From positions 124,001 through 188,000 of the forward strand of contig NZ_AZDH01000001.1 of NCBI RefSeq assembly GCF_001435445.1: a DNA stretch of 64,000 nucleotides, written 5' to 3'. Below the pieces are notes generated by a model. The model made no database searches. It saw only the letters and a program-made list of their open reading frames with translations, and was not told the origin of the DNA. Both the position numbers and the translations under genes were made by a program. The stretch's first letter is position 1; each line of letters starts with the position of its first letter. This DNA comes from Companilactobacillus kimchii DSM 13961 = JCM 10707 (GTDB taxonomy: Bacteria > Bacillota > Bacilli > Lactobacillales > Lactobacillaceae). Positions 19,221 to 27,584 of the stretch are shown piece after piece.

Positions 19221-20629
19221 TAAAATTTAATAGCCGTATTCTCAAGTTGATAAACAGTTGCTGATACATCTGTTTTATTTTCAGAAATAACATTCAAATT
19301 AGCTTTATCTGTATAAATTCTTTCTGTAAAAGTTCTTATTCCGTCGTTAACAAATATCTCTACGGAACTAGTATCAACATACAAATGAAGCTTTAATTCT
19401 TTCTCAATATTAATCTCTGCTTCCCTTTCACCATCTTTTCCCATTCTGTTTAAAATCACTTTGTTATTTAAATACTTCAAATCCAATATCTTATTGTTGT
19501 TCGAGTCTAAAATTTCAATTCCTGATCCATTTAAATCATCCGCTTTAAAAGTCAGTAGAGCTTCATACTGTTTAACGTTGGATAATAATTGCTTATAGTC
19601 AATTAATTCTAAGTCTTCGTCAACTAATTTTGTTGTTCTTAATTGTTTCAACTCTTTGATTGGTCTCATTTGTAGAACATTATTTCGATATATTAATTCA
19701 CGTGGAATTGTTAATGCTCCTGCCCAACCATCAACACTTTCAGGCATTGGGCTTTCCCACATGTCCATCCATCCTACTAAAATTCTCCTACCATCTGGTG
19801 CCAACATAGTCTGAGTTGCATAAAAATCATGTCCATTATCTAATTCTGAAAATTTGCCACGTTCAAATTCATTTTTTTGATAATTATAATCGCCAACTAA
19901 ATAACCAGTTTGACGATAGTTTTTGAATTTAGATCCATCCTTTTTTATGCCTTGAGGAGACATAACCAAAAAATTATTATCTTCCAGTTTAAAGAAATCA
20001 GGACATTCCCACATATCTCCTTCTTTATCTGAAGAATTAGATTTTGCTAGTATTCCCTTATATTGCCATTCCGTAAGATTGTTAGATTCATATAATAAAA
20101 CACGTCCTACTCCTGTTTTATCTTGACTACCTAGCACTAAGTACCATTTTCCGTTATCATACCAAACCTTTGGATCTCGAAAATTGGCCGTATTATCTTC
20201 TGGAGCTTCAGAAATAATAGGATTATTTTTATACTTTTTAAAGTGTATCCCATCTTCACTAATAGCTAAATTTTGATTTTGCCAGAAATGTTCAGGGTTA
20301 CCATCATTATAGTAATGATGTCCTGTATAAATTAAGTACATCTTATTATTATAAACAACTGCACTTCCTGAGAAACATCCTCCTTCATCTTCACTATCAC
20401 CTGGAGTTAAAGCAATCGGTAATGTTTCCCAATGAACCAGATCTTTACTCCTTACATGTCCCCAATGCATTGGACCCCATTTCGAATCATTAGGATAATA
20501 TTGATAAAAAAGATGATAATATCCTTTAAAATAAGAAAAACCATTAGGATCATTGATCCACCCTGACGGTGCCATAATATGATATCCAAGTCTGTATCTT
20601 TTATTAGTTAACTTAATTCTTTCAGTCAT
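19220..20629 (-). CDS. GH32 fructosidase (sucrose-6-phosphate hydrolase / beta-fructofuranosidase-like), cytoplasmic
   Basis: A 469-residue glycoside hydrolase family 32 enzyme without signal peptide. The five-bladed propeller carries all three catalytic acids: Asp27 in WINDPNG (24-30), Asp152 in FRDPKVW and Glu208 in MWECPDFF. A C-terminal beta-sandwich domain starts near residue 340. It removes beta-linked fructose. As the last gene of the transporter-GH91 operon (20 bases after GH91, start preceded by GGAGC), the likely substrate is the fructose disaccharide released by GH91, such as inulobiose. Sucrose or sucrose-6-phosphate hydrolysis is the alternative. Confidence 0.9.
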   Translation of the reverse strand: MTERIKLTNKRYRLGYHIMAPSGWINDPNGFSYFKGYYHLFYQYYPNDSKWGPMHWGHVRSKDLVHWETLPIALTPGDSEDEGGCFSGSAVVYNNKMYLIYTGHHYYNDGNPEHFWQNQNLAISEDGIHFKKYKNNPIISEAPEDNTANFRDPKVWYDNGKWYLVLGSQDKTGVGRVLLYESNNLTEWQYKGILAKSNSSDKEGDMWECPDFFKLEDNNFLVMSPQGIKKDGSKFKNYRQTGYLVGDYNYQKNEFERGKFSELDNGHDFYATQTMLAPDGRRILVGWMDMWESPMPESVDGWAGALTIPRELIYRNNVLQMRPIKELKQLRTTKLVDEDLELIDYKQLLSNVKQYEALLTFKADDLNGSGIEILDSNNNKILDLKYLNNKVILNRMGKDGEREAEINIEKELKLHLYVDTSSVEIFVNDGIRTFTERIYTDKANLNVISENKTDVSATVYQLENTAIKF

Positions 20630-20649
20630 AATTGCTCCTAAAATATTTT

Positions 20650-22008
20650 TTATAAAATTTTTTCTCCATTTGGTACTTTTGGTGTAAATCTAATTGCATT
20701 GACTGACTTATCCAATAATATTTGCTCGTCTGTTCCTGAATCTAAAATTGTATTATTTCTTGAGTTCTTTTCTATTAATACATTGATTGTTTGAATAACA
20801 CTTGATTGTTGTGTCGTAAGTAAAGCACCGACTTGAGATTTAAACGCCGATTCACCAATTTCAGAATGTGCTTCTGATGCAACCACATTATTATTAGAAA
20901 TATAGTTGCTACTACCATCAACAACATGAATGATAACCGGTGTGACTCCTGATGGCTTAAGATATTTTTTATCAATAATTTCTGAAAAATGATTATTAGT
21001 TACCGTGTTATTATTACCATCTATCGCCAACAATCCGTATGAATCTACAATCCCATTATCATGGGTCTGCATTGGCTGCCAAGGCTCATGGTCGCGTAAG
21101 AAATGATTAGAAGAAATAAGATTCTCAGAACTAACTTTTTTCAAGACCACCATTCCTGGATAAAAAGCATGTAGGATGTTATTAGATAGTAGAGATCTAG
21201 TAACCTGCTCAAAATAAATCGTACTTGCTCCTCGAGGAAAAATATTATTCGTGGAAACTAATAGTTGTGCAAAATTTTGGGCATAGATGGAATATCCTTT
21301 ATATCCTGCTCCCATCAAATTATCAGTGACCTTCGATGCTTGTCCCCATCCGCGTAACTCAATACAATTTCCGCATTCAGCAATAAAATTATTGTGAATG
21401 GTTAATGCATCAGCGTGATAAACTACAATTCCATGCTCCAAATATATAAAACCCATACCTGTAATTCTGAAGGAGTCTTGTGCACTAGCCACATAGATTC
21501 CTGTTTTATTATTAACATAGCTGTTTTCAGGATTATCATCGTTAGCCCCATCATCAACAAAATGCAATCCATCAATATTAAAGTTAGAGAATTCTACGGA
21601 ACTAATTCTAGGATCTCCATCCCTTTCTACTAAGAAGGCTGCACCAGTTTTCTCAGATGATGTACTGTCAACAGGCAAATCATTAATAATTCTGCTACCA
21701 CCAGGCCATAATTCATGTAAATTAGACCAATCTTTTTTAGGAACATTAAATCGAATACTAGATGATGTAAATCCATGTCCAGACCCAACTACTTTTAGAA
21801 AACTAATATCTATAACAACTTGTGTCTTCAAATGATAATCAGCTGGTGGAAGATAAATTACTGCGCCTGGTTTACCATTACCGTTTGAACAGCTTTTTGC
21901 TTGTTTAACTTTAACTTCAGCAATAATATCATTGATAACCTTCCCAATATCCTCATAAGGATTTCCAAAATCACATTTTGTAACATCATAAAAATTTGAA
22001 TTATTCAT
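20650..22008 (-). CDS. GH91-family enzyme (inulin fructotransferase / difructose-anhydride hydrolase-like)
   Basis: A 452-residue right-handed beta-helix protein. Segments PGAVIYLPPADYHLKT, DISFLKVVGSGHGF, FIAECGNCIEL, NNIFPRGASTI and ILDSGTDEQI match, from memory, the GH91 inulin fructotransferases and DFA-III hydrolases of Arthrobacter. These enzymes form or open difructose dianhydrides. There is no signal peptide, so it cannot reach extracellular inulin; hydrolysis of an imported dianhydride fits better. In characterised members the catalytic pair is Asp and Glu 11 residues apart; here the positions are Asn206 and Glu217 (HNNFIAECGNCIEL), so the acid is replaced. It lies 10 bases after the symporter gene. 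Family assignment is strong, substrate is inferred. Confidence 0.85.
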   Translation of the reverse strand: MNNSNFYDVTKCDFGNPYEDIGKVINDIIAEVKVKQAKSCSNGNGKPGAVIYLPPADYHLKTQVVIDISFLKVVGSGHGFTSSSIRFNVPKKDWSNLHELWPGGSRIINDLPVDSTSSEKTGAAFLVERDGDPRISSVEFSNFNIDGLHFVDDGANDDNPENSYVNNKTGIYVASAQDSFRITGMGFIYLEHGIVVYHADALTIHNNFIAECGNCIELRGWGQASKVTDNLMGAGYKGYSIYAQNFAQLLVSTNNIFPRGASTIYFEQVTRSLLSNNILHAFYPGMVVLKKVSSENLISSNHFLRDHEPWQPMQTHDNGIVDSYGLLAIDGNNNTVTNNHFSEIIDKKYLKPSGVTPVIIHVVDGSSNYISNNNVVASEAHSEIGESAFKSQVGALLTTQQSSVIQTINVLIEKNSRNNTILDSGTDEQILLDKSVNAIRFTPKVPNGEKIL

Positions 22009-22017
22009 TTTTTTCTC

Positions 22018-23379
22018 CTAATTTTGACTTGCTAAATCTGCTCTAACTTGAGCTTCATTATTTTCATACTTAGCATAGAAAAACATTGGAACTGTGGCTA
22101 ATAAGAACAAGATAGCCGGTAACCAAACAAAACTAAAATTAATTCCAAATAATGATCTTGTGGTTTGAATATGATTAGGTACATAACCAAAATATTGCAT
22201 GACTTTCGAAGGAATAAATCCTCCAATTCCGCTTCCTGCCTTAACACAAAATGCGCTACCGATAGAAGTTAGAAAACCACTAGCACGAATTCCGTTCTTC
22301 CACTGGCCAAAATCAACTGCATCCGCCAACATTAAAAATGGCATGGATGCTGCCACTCCTGTTCCAATTGAACCTATACAATATAAAGCAACTACTAAAA
22401 TCTGATTGCTACCAACGAATTGGAAAAGAATATTAGCTATTGAAGCTAACATTAGTGATCCAATGAACACGGTTCTTTTATTTGTTTTTCTCACAAAGAA
22501 TGGTGTTGCAATCATACCTGCAACAGCGACAACTGATAATCCACCGGCAACTGATACTAGTGATTTAGCATGAATGTTGTATTGGAAATAATAAATCATC
22601 CCTGAGCTTCTAACCGTTGTACCAATCCAATAAAGTAAATTAGTAACGACAATTAATACCCAAGGCCAATTACTTTTAGTTGCTTTGACACTTTGTTTTA
22701 GCGAAATAGACTTAACTTGAGTGACATTCACTTCTCTTAAATTCAAGAATGCAATTAAGAAAGACACGATTGAAACAATGCCTAAAATAGCAATTGCGTA
22801 AGAAAACCCTTTTCTATCATTACCTTGTCCTAATATTTGTACTAGAGGTAAAACCACACTGTTGGCAACTAACAAGCCAATATTTCCACCAACCATTCGG
22901 TAAGAATTCAAAACTGTTCTTTGATCTGGATCACTAGTCAAATTAGGCAAAATTGAAGTCATTGGCGTACTAATTCCAGTGTAAAGAATACCTGAAAGTA
23001 CATATGTCAAAGATGCATAAATGACTTTTGCTGTACCCGATAAATTAGGCGTTGTAAAAGTTAACCATGTGAAAAATGCAAACGGTATACATATCCACAA
23101 AAAGTACGGTCTACTTTGACCCCAGCGGGTATGTGTATGATCAATTAAGAATCCCCAAATTGGTGCATCGACCATATCCAATAGCCTTGTAACCAATAGA
23201 ATTGTTCCAGCAGCACCAATAGCGAGTCCAAAAGTATCTGTATAAAAATACAATAAATACGTGCTAATACTTACAAATAATACATTTCCACCAAAATCAG
23301 TAAGGGAATAACTTAATTTTCGAAACAAAGGAATATCTTCTGCTGATTGTTGTACGTCACTTGGAACCTGTGTTTCCAT
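22018..23379 (-). CDS. GPH-family sugar:cation symporter (MelB-like)
   Basis: A 453-residue twelve-helix transporter of the glycoside-pentoside-hexuronide family. The N-terminal LSYSLTDFGGNVLF and LLDMVDAPIWGFLIDHT...WGQSRPYFLW carry the conserved Asp residues and the R-P-(Y/W) loop that couple sugar to Na+ or H+. It would bring a disaccharide-size fructoside into the cell unmodified. First gene of a three-gene operon (GH91 starts 10 bases after it, GH32 last), transcribed from a promoter with two LacI operators and a cre site. The ribosome site is CGGAG before the ATG. Confidence 0.9.
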   Translation of the reverse strand: METQVPSDVQQSAEDIPLFRKLSYSLTDFGGNVLFVSISTYLLYFYTDTFGLAIGAAGTILLVTRLLDMVDAPIWGFLIDHTHTRWGQSRPYFLWICIPFAFFTWLTFTTPNLSGTAKVIYASLTYVLSGILYTGISTPMTSILPNLTSDPDQRTVLNSYRMVGGNIGLLVANSVVLPLVQILGQGNDRKGFSYAIAILGIVSIVSFLIAFLNLREVNVTQVKSISLKQSVKATKSNWPWVLIVVTNLLYWIGTTVRSSGMIYYFQYNIHAKSLVSVAGGLSVVAVAGMIATPFFVRKTNKRTVFIGSLMLASIANILFQFVGSNQILVVALYCIGSIGTGVAASMPFLMLADAVDFGQWKNGIRASGFLTSIGSAFCVKAGSGIGGFIPSKVMQYFGYVPNHIQTTRSLFGINFSFVWLPAILFLLATVPMFFYAKYENNEAQVRADLASQN

Positions 23380-23412
23380 TTTTATTCACTCCGTTCTTAA
23401 ATTATCTCCATA

Positions 23413-23428
23413 TGTCAACCGGTTAACA
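23413..23428. promoter_or_regulatory. LacI-family operator O2
   Basis: TGTCAACCGGTTAACA, centred on CCGG, a 16-bp palindrome with one mismatched pair. Identical to the upstream copy and 74 bases from it, close to seven helical turns, which would allow repression by looping. Confidence 0.85.
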
Positions 23429-23463
23429 CATGGAGGCAAAAAAATAAGTACTTAACAAAATTT

Positions 23464-23492
23464 ATTGTAAGCACTTTCAAAGACTATGTCAA
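23464..23492 (-). promoter_or_regulatory. Promoter of the symporter-GH91-GH32 operon
   Basis: On the minus strand: -35 TTGACA (23492-23487), 17-base spacer, -10 TACAAT (23469-23464), essentially a consensus sigma-A promoter. The -35 is the right half of LacI operator O1, and a cre-like site covers the spacer and -10. Confidence 0.8.
23466..23480. promoter_or_regulatory. Candidate cre (CcpA) site in the operon promoter
   Basis: Minus-strand TTGAAAGTGCTTACA matches WTGNAANCGNWNNCW with one mismatch (T for C at position 8). Bound CcpA would block the -10 region, so glucose should repress the operon. Confidence 0.6.
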
Positions 23493-23502
23493 CCGGTTAA
23501 CA
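23487..23502. promoter_or_regulatory. LacI-family operator O1
   Basis: TGTCAACCGGTTAACA, identical to O2 and overlapping the -35 hexamer, so a bound repressor excludes RNA polymerase. Confidence 0.85.
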
Positions 23503-23510
23503 TAAAATAA

Positions 23511-24491
23511 CTATACTGTTTTCCCACGCCATATTTTAACAGGTAAGATCTTATTTGAACTATAGCTAACGTCTTGCATCCTCGCCACTAATGTACTTAC
23601 AGCAACATCAGCCATTTTGTCTATTGGCTGTACAACCGTGGTCAAACTTGGCAATAGTATTCTTGTAATATCAGCTCCATCGTATCCAACCACTTTTAAA
23701 TCTTCAGGTATTCTATATCCCAAATCTTTAGCAACGTCCATTACTTGGGCCGCATCCATATCGTTAGAGACAAATAATCCATCGATATTAGGATTTTCTT
23801 TAAAAATCCTCTTTATACTATCTATCTTTTTATCTGAATTTGAATCAAATTCCAAAGTATATACAATGGGATCTAGTCCATTATGGATCATAGTATCCTC
23901 GTAGGCACTACGACGCTTTTGAGCAGGACTTTTTATATTCTGTGGATCATTTGTATGGACTATAATTCTAGCACCATTATCTATTAATAACTGGGTAGCC
24001 AATTGTCCACCTAAATAATTGTCGGAAGAAACAACGGGAATATCCTTATTCATGATTCGATCGATTGCGACTATTGGCAAATTGGTATTTTTATATTCTT
24101 CAATACCATGATTATGTGCACCAACAATCAGTCCATCTACTTGATGGGTCATCAATTCTTGAAGGTATAACTTCTCCTTATCTGGATCATTCATAGAATC
24201 ACCAATCAATACCTTAAATCCCTTACTAAAGAGCTTTTTTTCCATTGATGAAACCAGTTGTCCAAAAAAAGGATTATTTACGGTTGGAAAAATTAAACCA
24301 ACTAATTTGGTTTCTTGTTTAAATAATTGTCTAGCAACTACGTTAGGGTGATAGTTCAATTCATTCATTGCATCATGAACTTTTTTAACCGTCTTATCGC
24401 TTAAATATCCTCGCTTATTCATGACTCTTGAAACAGTCGTCTTTGAAACACCTGCTAATTTTGCCACATCATCTATTTTTGCTTTCATCAT
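23511..24491 (-). CDS. LacI-family transcriptional regulator of the fructoside operon
   Basis: A 326-residue repressor. The N-terminal helix-turn-helix KIDDVAKLAGVSKTTVSRVMN and hinge helix are canonical (residues 4-60), with a periplasmic-binding-protein-like sensor domain for a sugar following (VGLIFPTVNNPFFGQLV onward). Two adjacent ATG codons follow GGTGAA; either may start. It lies just upstream of the symporter-GH91-GH32 genes on the same strand; the two palindromic operators in the 131-base gap are the obvious targets. It is similar in kind to ScrR and other fructoside repressors; the inducer is unknown. Confidence 0.92.
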   Translation of the reverse strand: MMKAKIDDVAKLAGVSKTTVSRVMNKRGYLSDKTVKKVHDAMNELNYHPNVVARQLFKQETKLVGLIFPTVNNPFFGQLVSSMEKKLFSKGFKVLIGDSMNDPDKEKLYLQELMTHQVDGLIVGAHNHGIEEYKNTNLPIVAIDRIMNKDIPVVSSDNYLGGQLATQLLIDNGARIIVHTNDPQNIKSPAQKRRSAYEDTMIHNGLDPIVYTLEFDSNSDKKIDSIKRIFKENPNIDGLFVSNDMDAAQVMDVAKDLGYRIPEDLKVVGYDGADITRILLPSLTTVVQPIDKMADVAVSTLVARMQDVSYSSNKILPVKIWRGKTV

Positions 24492-24684
24492 TTCACCATA
24501 ATTTCTATACTAAACTGATTATATCATTCCATTTCTATCATAAATATTAGAATCTAACTATGTTTCATATCAAAAAAATTCAAAATAGATCTAAGATCCA
24601 TTTTTTGGAAAGCATAAAGTGGTTTATTTTCAATAATATATTTTTGATTTAATGCAAATAATTATGATTTTTTCATAAACTAAT
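24492..24684. other. AT-rich divergent intergenic region, lacI-like / fructokinase
   Basis: About 190 bases, holding the leftward promoter of the LacI gene (no clear hexamers seen). It includes a weak dyad near 24595-24610 (GATCCATTTTTTGGA). No LacI operator copy is present here, so the regulator is probably not autoregulated through that motif. Confidence 0.4.
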
Positions 24685-24713
24685 TTGACGTTGAAAACAA
24701 ATAATAGTATCTT
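24685..24713 (+). promoter_or_regulatory. Promoter of the fructokinase gene
   Basis: -35 TTGACG (24685-24690), 17-base spacer, -10 TATCTT (24708-24713). It is followed at once by a perfect cre site. Confidence 0.65.
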
Positions 24714-24720
24714 ATTAGTA

Positions 24721-24735
24721 TTGAAAACGATTACT
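24721..24735 (+). promoter_or_regulatory. cre (CcpA) site, perfect consensus
   Basis: TTGAAAACGATTACT satisfies every position of WTGNAANCGNWNNCW. Placed at the transcription start of the fructokinase gene, it should act as a roadblock or promoter block under rapid glucose use. Confidence 0.8.
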
Positions 24736-24755
24736 GAAATTGAGGAGAGATTATT

Positions 24756-25628
24756 GTGTTAGTAGGAAGTATTGAAGCAGGTGGAACAAAATTCGTTTGT
24801 GCTGTTGGTGACGAAGATTACCGTATTAAAGATAGTGTTCATTTCCCAACAACTACACCAGAAGAAACATTACAAAAAGCAATCGATTATTTTAAACAAT
24901 TTGATATTGAAGCTTTAGGAATTGCATCATTTGGTCCTATTGAACAACGTAAGAACTCACCAAAATATGGTTATATCACATCTACACCTAAGCCAGGCTG
25001 GAAAGACACTGACTTTGTTGGCAAAATGAAAGAAGCCTTTGACATCCCCATGTTCTGGACAACTGACGTTAACGGTTCAGCTTATGGTGAATATGTCATG
25101 TCCACTCTGTCTAATGAAAAAATTGATTCATTAGTTTACTACACTGTTGGTACTGGTGTTGGTGCCGGTGCTATTGATAAGGGCAAATTTGTTGGTGGTA
25201 TCGGACATCCCGAAATGGGTCACACACTTGTAAAACGTCATCCTGACGATCTAGATTTCAAGGGTGTTTGTCCATTCCATGGTGACTGTCTAGAAGGATT
25301 AGTTGCTGGTCCTACATTTGAAGCTCGTTTAGGTATCAAAGGACAAGATGTTCCTTTGACAAATCATGTTTGGGATATTATGGCTTACTATGTTGCTCAA
25401 GCAGCTCTTCAAGCTACACTTATTCTTAGACCTGACAAGATTGTCTTCGGTGGTGGTGTTGTTAGCGAACCATTCCTAGATAAAGTTCGTGCTCAATTCA
25501 AAGACTTACTAAACGATTACGTTGAAGTTCCAGATTTGAAGAAATATATTACAATGCCTGTAATTAAAAATAACGGTTCAGCTACATTAGGTGATTTCGC
25601 CTTAGCTATCCGTGAATTACAAGAATAA
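24756..25628 (+). CDS. scrK: ROK-family fructokinase
   Basis: A 290-residue cytoplasmic sugar kinase making fructose-6-phosphate from fructose and ATP. IEAGGTKFVCAVG is the ATP-binding start, Asp104 in TTDVNGSAYGE is the catalytic base, and the zinc site is His156, Cys172, His175, Cys178 (GH..15 residues..CPFHGDCLEG), the pattern of bacterial ROK fructokinases. Start GTG with GAGGAGAG 7 bases upstream. It is divergent from the LacI-symporter-GH91-GH32 genes and would phosphorylate the fructose they release. A perfect cre site lies in its leader. Confidence 0.9.
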   Translation: MLVGSIEAGGTKFVCAVGDEDYRIKDSVHFPTTTPEETLQKAIDYFKQFDIEALGIASFGPIEQRKNSPKYGYITSTPKPGWKDTDFVGKMKEAFDIPMFWTTDVNGSAYGEYVMSTLSNEKIDSLVYYTVGTGVGAGAIDKGKFVGGIGHPEMGHTLVKRHPDDLDFKGVCPFHGDCLEGLVAGPTFEARLGIKGQDVPLTNHVWDIMAYYVAQAALQATLILRPDKIVFGGGVVSEPFLDKVRAQFKDLLNDYVEVPDLKKYITMPVIKNNGSATLGDFALAIRELQE

Positions 25629-25647
25629 TTTTTACTAAAAAAACAAT

Positions 25648-25686
25648 AAAAAAGGATTGAAAACCAACTTGTTTTCAATCCTTTTT
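25648..25686. terminator. Bidirectional terminator
   Basis: AAAAAGGATTGAAAAC and GTTTTCAATCCTTTTT form a 16-bp perfect stem between the convergent fructokinase and GtrA genes. Confidence 0.92.
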
Positions 25687-25687
25687 G

Positions 25688-26098
25688 TTATCCATTTCTT
25701 TTTCTGAAAATAATAAATTTGCTAAATACGTAATTTAAAATGATTACCACAGCATTAGCAATTAATTTAACAATAAAACCATTACCATGTAATAAAATCA
25801 TTCCGACAAACATTGTTCCCTGATCAATAACCCATGATCCTCCTCTGAATAGGAAGAATGAACCCATTTCTTGGAAAAAAGCCTTCCAAGTTGTTGTATG
25901 AGAATTGAATACCCATAATTTGTTTGTCACATAGGCAAAGATAACCGAGATCAAATATGCGATGGCATTAGCAATTTGGGAATTCATTCCCATTGTGCGC
26001 CACAATAGAGCGAAAGCTACGTAATTTACTACTGTTGTTAAGACTCCGAAAAAAGCATAAGGAATCATATCTTTATATTTATTCCATAATTCTTTCAT
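25688..26098 (-). CDS. GtrA-family membrane protein
   Basis: A 136-residue, four-helix protein. The opening IPYAFFGVLTTVVNYVAFALLW and the FAYVTNKLWVF and NYVFSKFIIF segments are GtrA (PF04138) landmarks. Family members take part in moving polyprenyl-linked sugars across the membrane for teichoic acid or polysaccharide glycosylation. It lies 15 bases after the metal-transporter permease on the same strand and may be co-transcribed, though no functional link is evident. Confidence 0.87.
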   Translation of the reverse strand: MKELWNKYKDMIPYAFFGVLTTVVNYVAFALLWRTMGMNSQIANAIAYLISVIFAYVTNKLWVFNSHTTTWKAFFQEMGSFFLFRGGSWVIDQGTMFVGMILLHGNGFIVKLIANAVVIILNYVFSKFIIFRKRNG

Positions 26099-26113
26099 AA
26101 TTTACTAATGTCC

Positions 26114-26911
26114 TTAATGGTTTAATTTCCAATTTTTATAGCTTAATCCTAAGAAGTAAGCAATTACTTCAAAAGCTGAAATAAAGAAAGTTACTGGCCA
26201 ATTGGTTACAAAGGCTAAGTATAAACCTAACCAAACTCCGGCTAACGACAATCCGACTGAAACCATAATCAATTTCGGCACCGAGTGTACTAGATATTTG
26301 GCTGTGGCTCCTGGCAAAGTCAATAGTACAAAGACTAATAAAGAACCAACAATTTGAGCTCCAATACTAACGCTCAGAGCCAAAGTTACTAAGAAAGCAA
26401 CTGATAGTAATCTTGTTTTCAAACCGGCAGCACGGGCGCCAATATGGTCAAATGAATCAAATGACAGTGGTTTATAGAAAATAATGAAGACGAATATGAC
26501 GAATAACGCCAGGATCATTAATTGATTAACCTCTTTGGAACTGATACCGACGATACTACCAAACAAAATGTTAGTAGCATAACTACTCGATTCTGAGGAC
26601 AGCGACAAGAACAGAATTCCTAAACCAATGAATAACGACGATATTGCACTGATCGACGCTTCCCGTCTCGAAGACTCACTACTCAAACTACCGACTGCTA
26701 CCGAACTAATCAAAGTAAAAATTATCATCCCGGCTAAAGGTGATATTCCAACTAGAATTCCAAAAGAAGCTCCGGCAAAGCCAATTTCAGATAATGTATG
26801 AGAAAGAAAAGACATATTTCTAGAAACAACGAATACACCAACTAATCCAGCAGTGATGGCGATGAAAGTACTAGCAATAAATGCTTCCCTCATAAATTCA
26901 TATTCAAACAT
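26114..26911 (-). CDS. Metal ABC transporter, permease (ZnuB/MntB family)
   Basis: A 265-residue permease of the ABC-3 family with eight or so helices (FMREAFIASTFIAITAGLVGVFVVSRNMSFLSHTLSEIGFAGASFG at the start is typical, seen here in parts). It forms the channel for Zn2+ or Mn2+ delivered by the binding lipoprotein. Middle genes are tightly packed: 2 bases after the ATPase gene, which itself overlaps the end of the binding-protein gene region. No regulator gene (Zur, AdcR, MntR) is adjacent. Confidence 0.9.
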   Translation of the reverse strand: MFEYEFMREAFIASTFIAITAGLVGVFVVSRNMSFLSHTLSEIGFAGASFGILVGISPLAGMIIFTLISSVAVGSLSSESSRREASISAISSLFIGLGILFLSLSSESSSYATNILFGSIVGISSKEVNQLMILALFVIFVFIIFYKPLSFDSFDHIGARAAGLKTRLLSVAFLVTLALSVSIGAQIVGSLLVFVLLTLPGATAKYLVHSVPKLIMVSVGLSLAGVWLGLYLAFVTNWPVTFFISAFEVIAYFLGLSYKNWKLNH

Positions 26912-26913
26912 GC

Positions 26914-27579
26914 TTAGCCTCCCATCTCAAACATATCTTCTGAAACATCTTTAACATCAACTTCTTGTAATTCATGATCTCTAAAAAAGAGTGCTCGATG
27001 TGTATATTTTTTGGTTAATTCGTAATCATGTGTAATGAAAATGACCGTCAGATTTTCATTCTGATTCAACTCAGCCACTAGATCCATCAGTTGCATCTTA
27101 ACTTCAACATCCAAACTAGCAGTCGACTCATCCAAAATCAGTACTTTAGGATCATTCAAGAGTGCTTGGGCCAAATAGGCCTTTTGCTTTTCTCCTCCTG
27201 AAGCCAATCCCAAAGGTCGATTCTTCAAAGCTGTCAGACCGGTCTTCTCAAGAATTCTTTCGATCAATTGATTGTCAGATTGACGTCTTTTAGGGCTCAA
27301 AGTGAATTTGAGATTCAAGCGAACAAATTGCTCAATATTCAAAGGATAATCGATATCGATATTTCTAAATTGAGGTACATAACCGATAGTTTGCTTATGA
27401 TCAACGGTTAGGTCACCACTAGATTTCTTTTCCAATCCCATAATCATTTTGACTAGAGTGGTTTTACCAGAGCCATTTGGTCCAATCAAACTGATAAAGT
27501 CGCCATCATTGATTTGAAAATTTAAATTTTGAAAAACCAATTGTTTACCAAAACGTTTGGTTAAATTGACTGCCTTAAT
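26914..27579 (-). CDS. Metal ABC transporter, ATP-binding protein, apparent ATT start
   Basis: A 221-residue ATPase of the Zn/Mn uptake system, with Walker A GPNGSGKT, signature LASGGEKQ and Walker B VLILDES. The first conventional start in frame (TTG at 27540) would cut off the first beta strand. The frame upstream encodes IKAVNLTKRFGKQ, the normal N-terminus of such ATPases, and is closed by a TGA just before the binding-protein stop. The best start is ATT at 27579, 9 bases after AAGGA; ATC (27585) and ATA (27588) are alternatives. It begins 6 bases after the binding-protein stop codon, so translational coupling is likely. Confidence 0.83.
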   Translation of the reverse strand: MKAVNLTKRFGKQLVFQNLNFQINDGDFISLIGPNGSGKTTLVKMIMGLEKKSSGDLTVDHKQTIGYVPQFRNIDIDYPLNIEQFVRLNLKFTLSPKRRQSDNQLIERILEKTGLTALKNRPLGLASGGEKQKAYLAQALLNDPKVLILDESTASLDVEVKMQLMDLVAELNQNENLTVIFITHDYELTKKYTHRALFFRDHELQEVDVKDVSEDMFEMGG

Positions 27580-27584
27580 AACGA

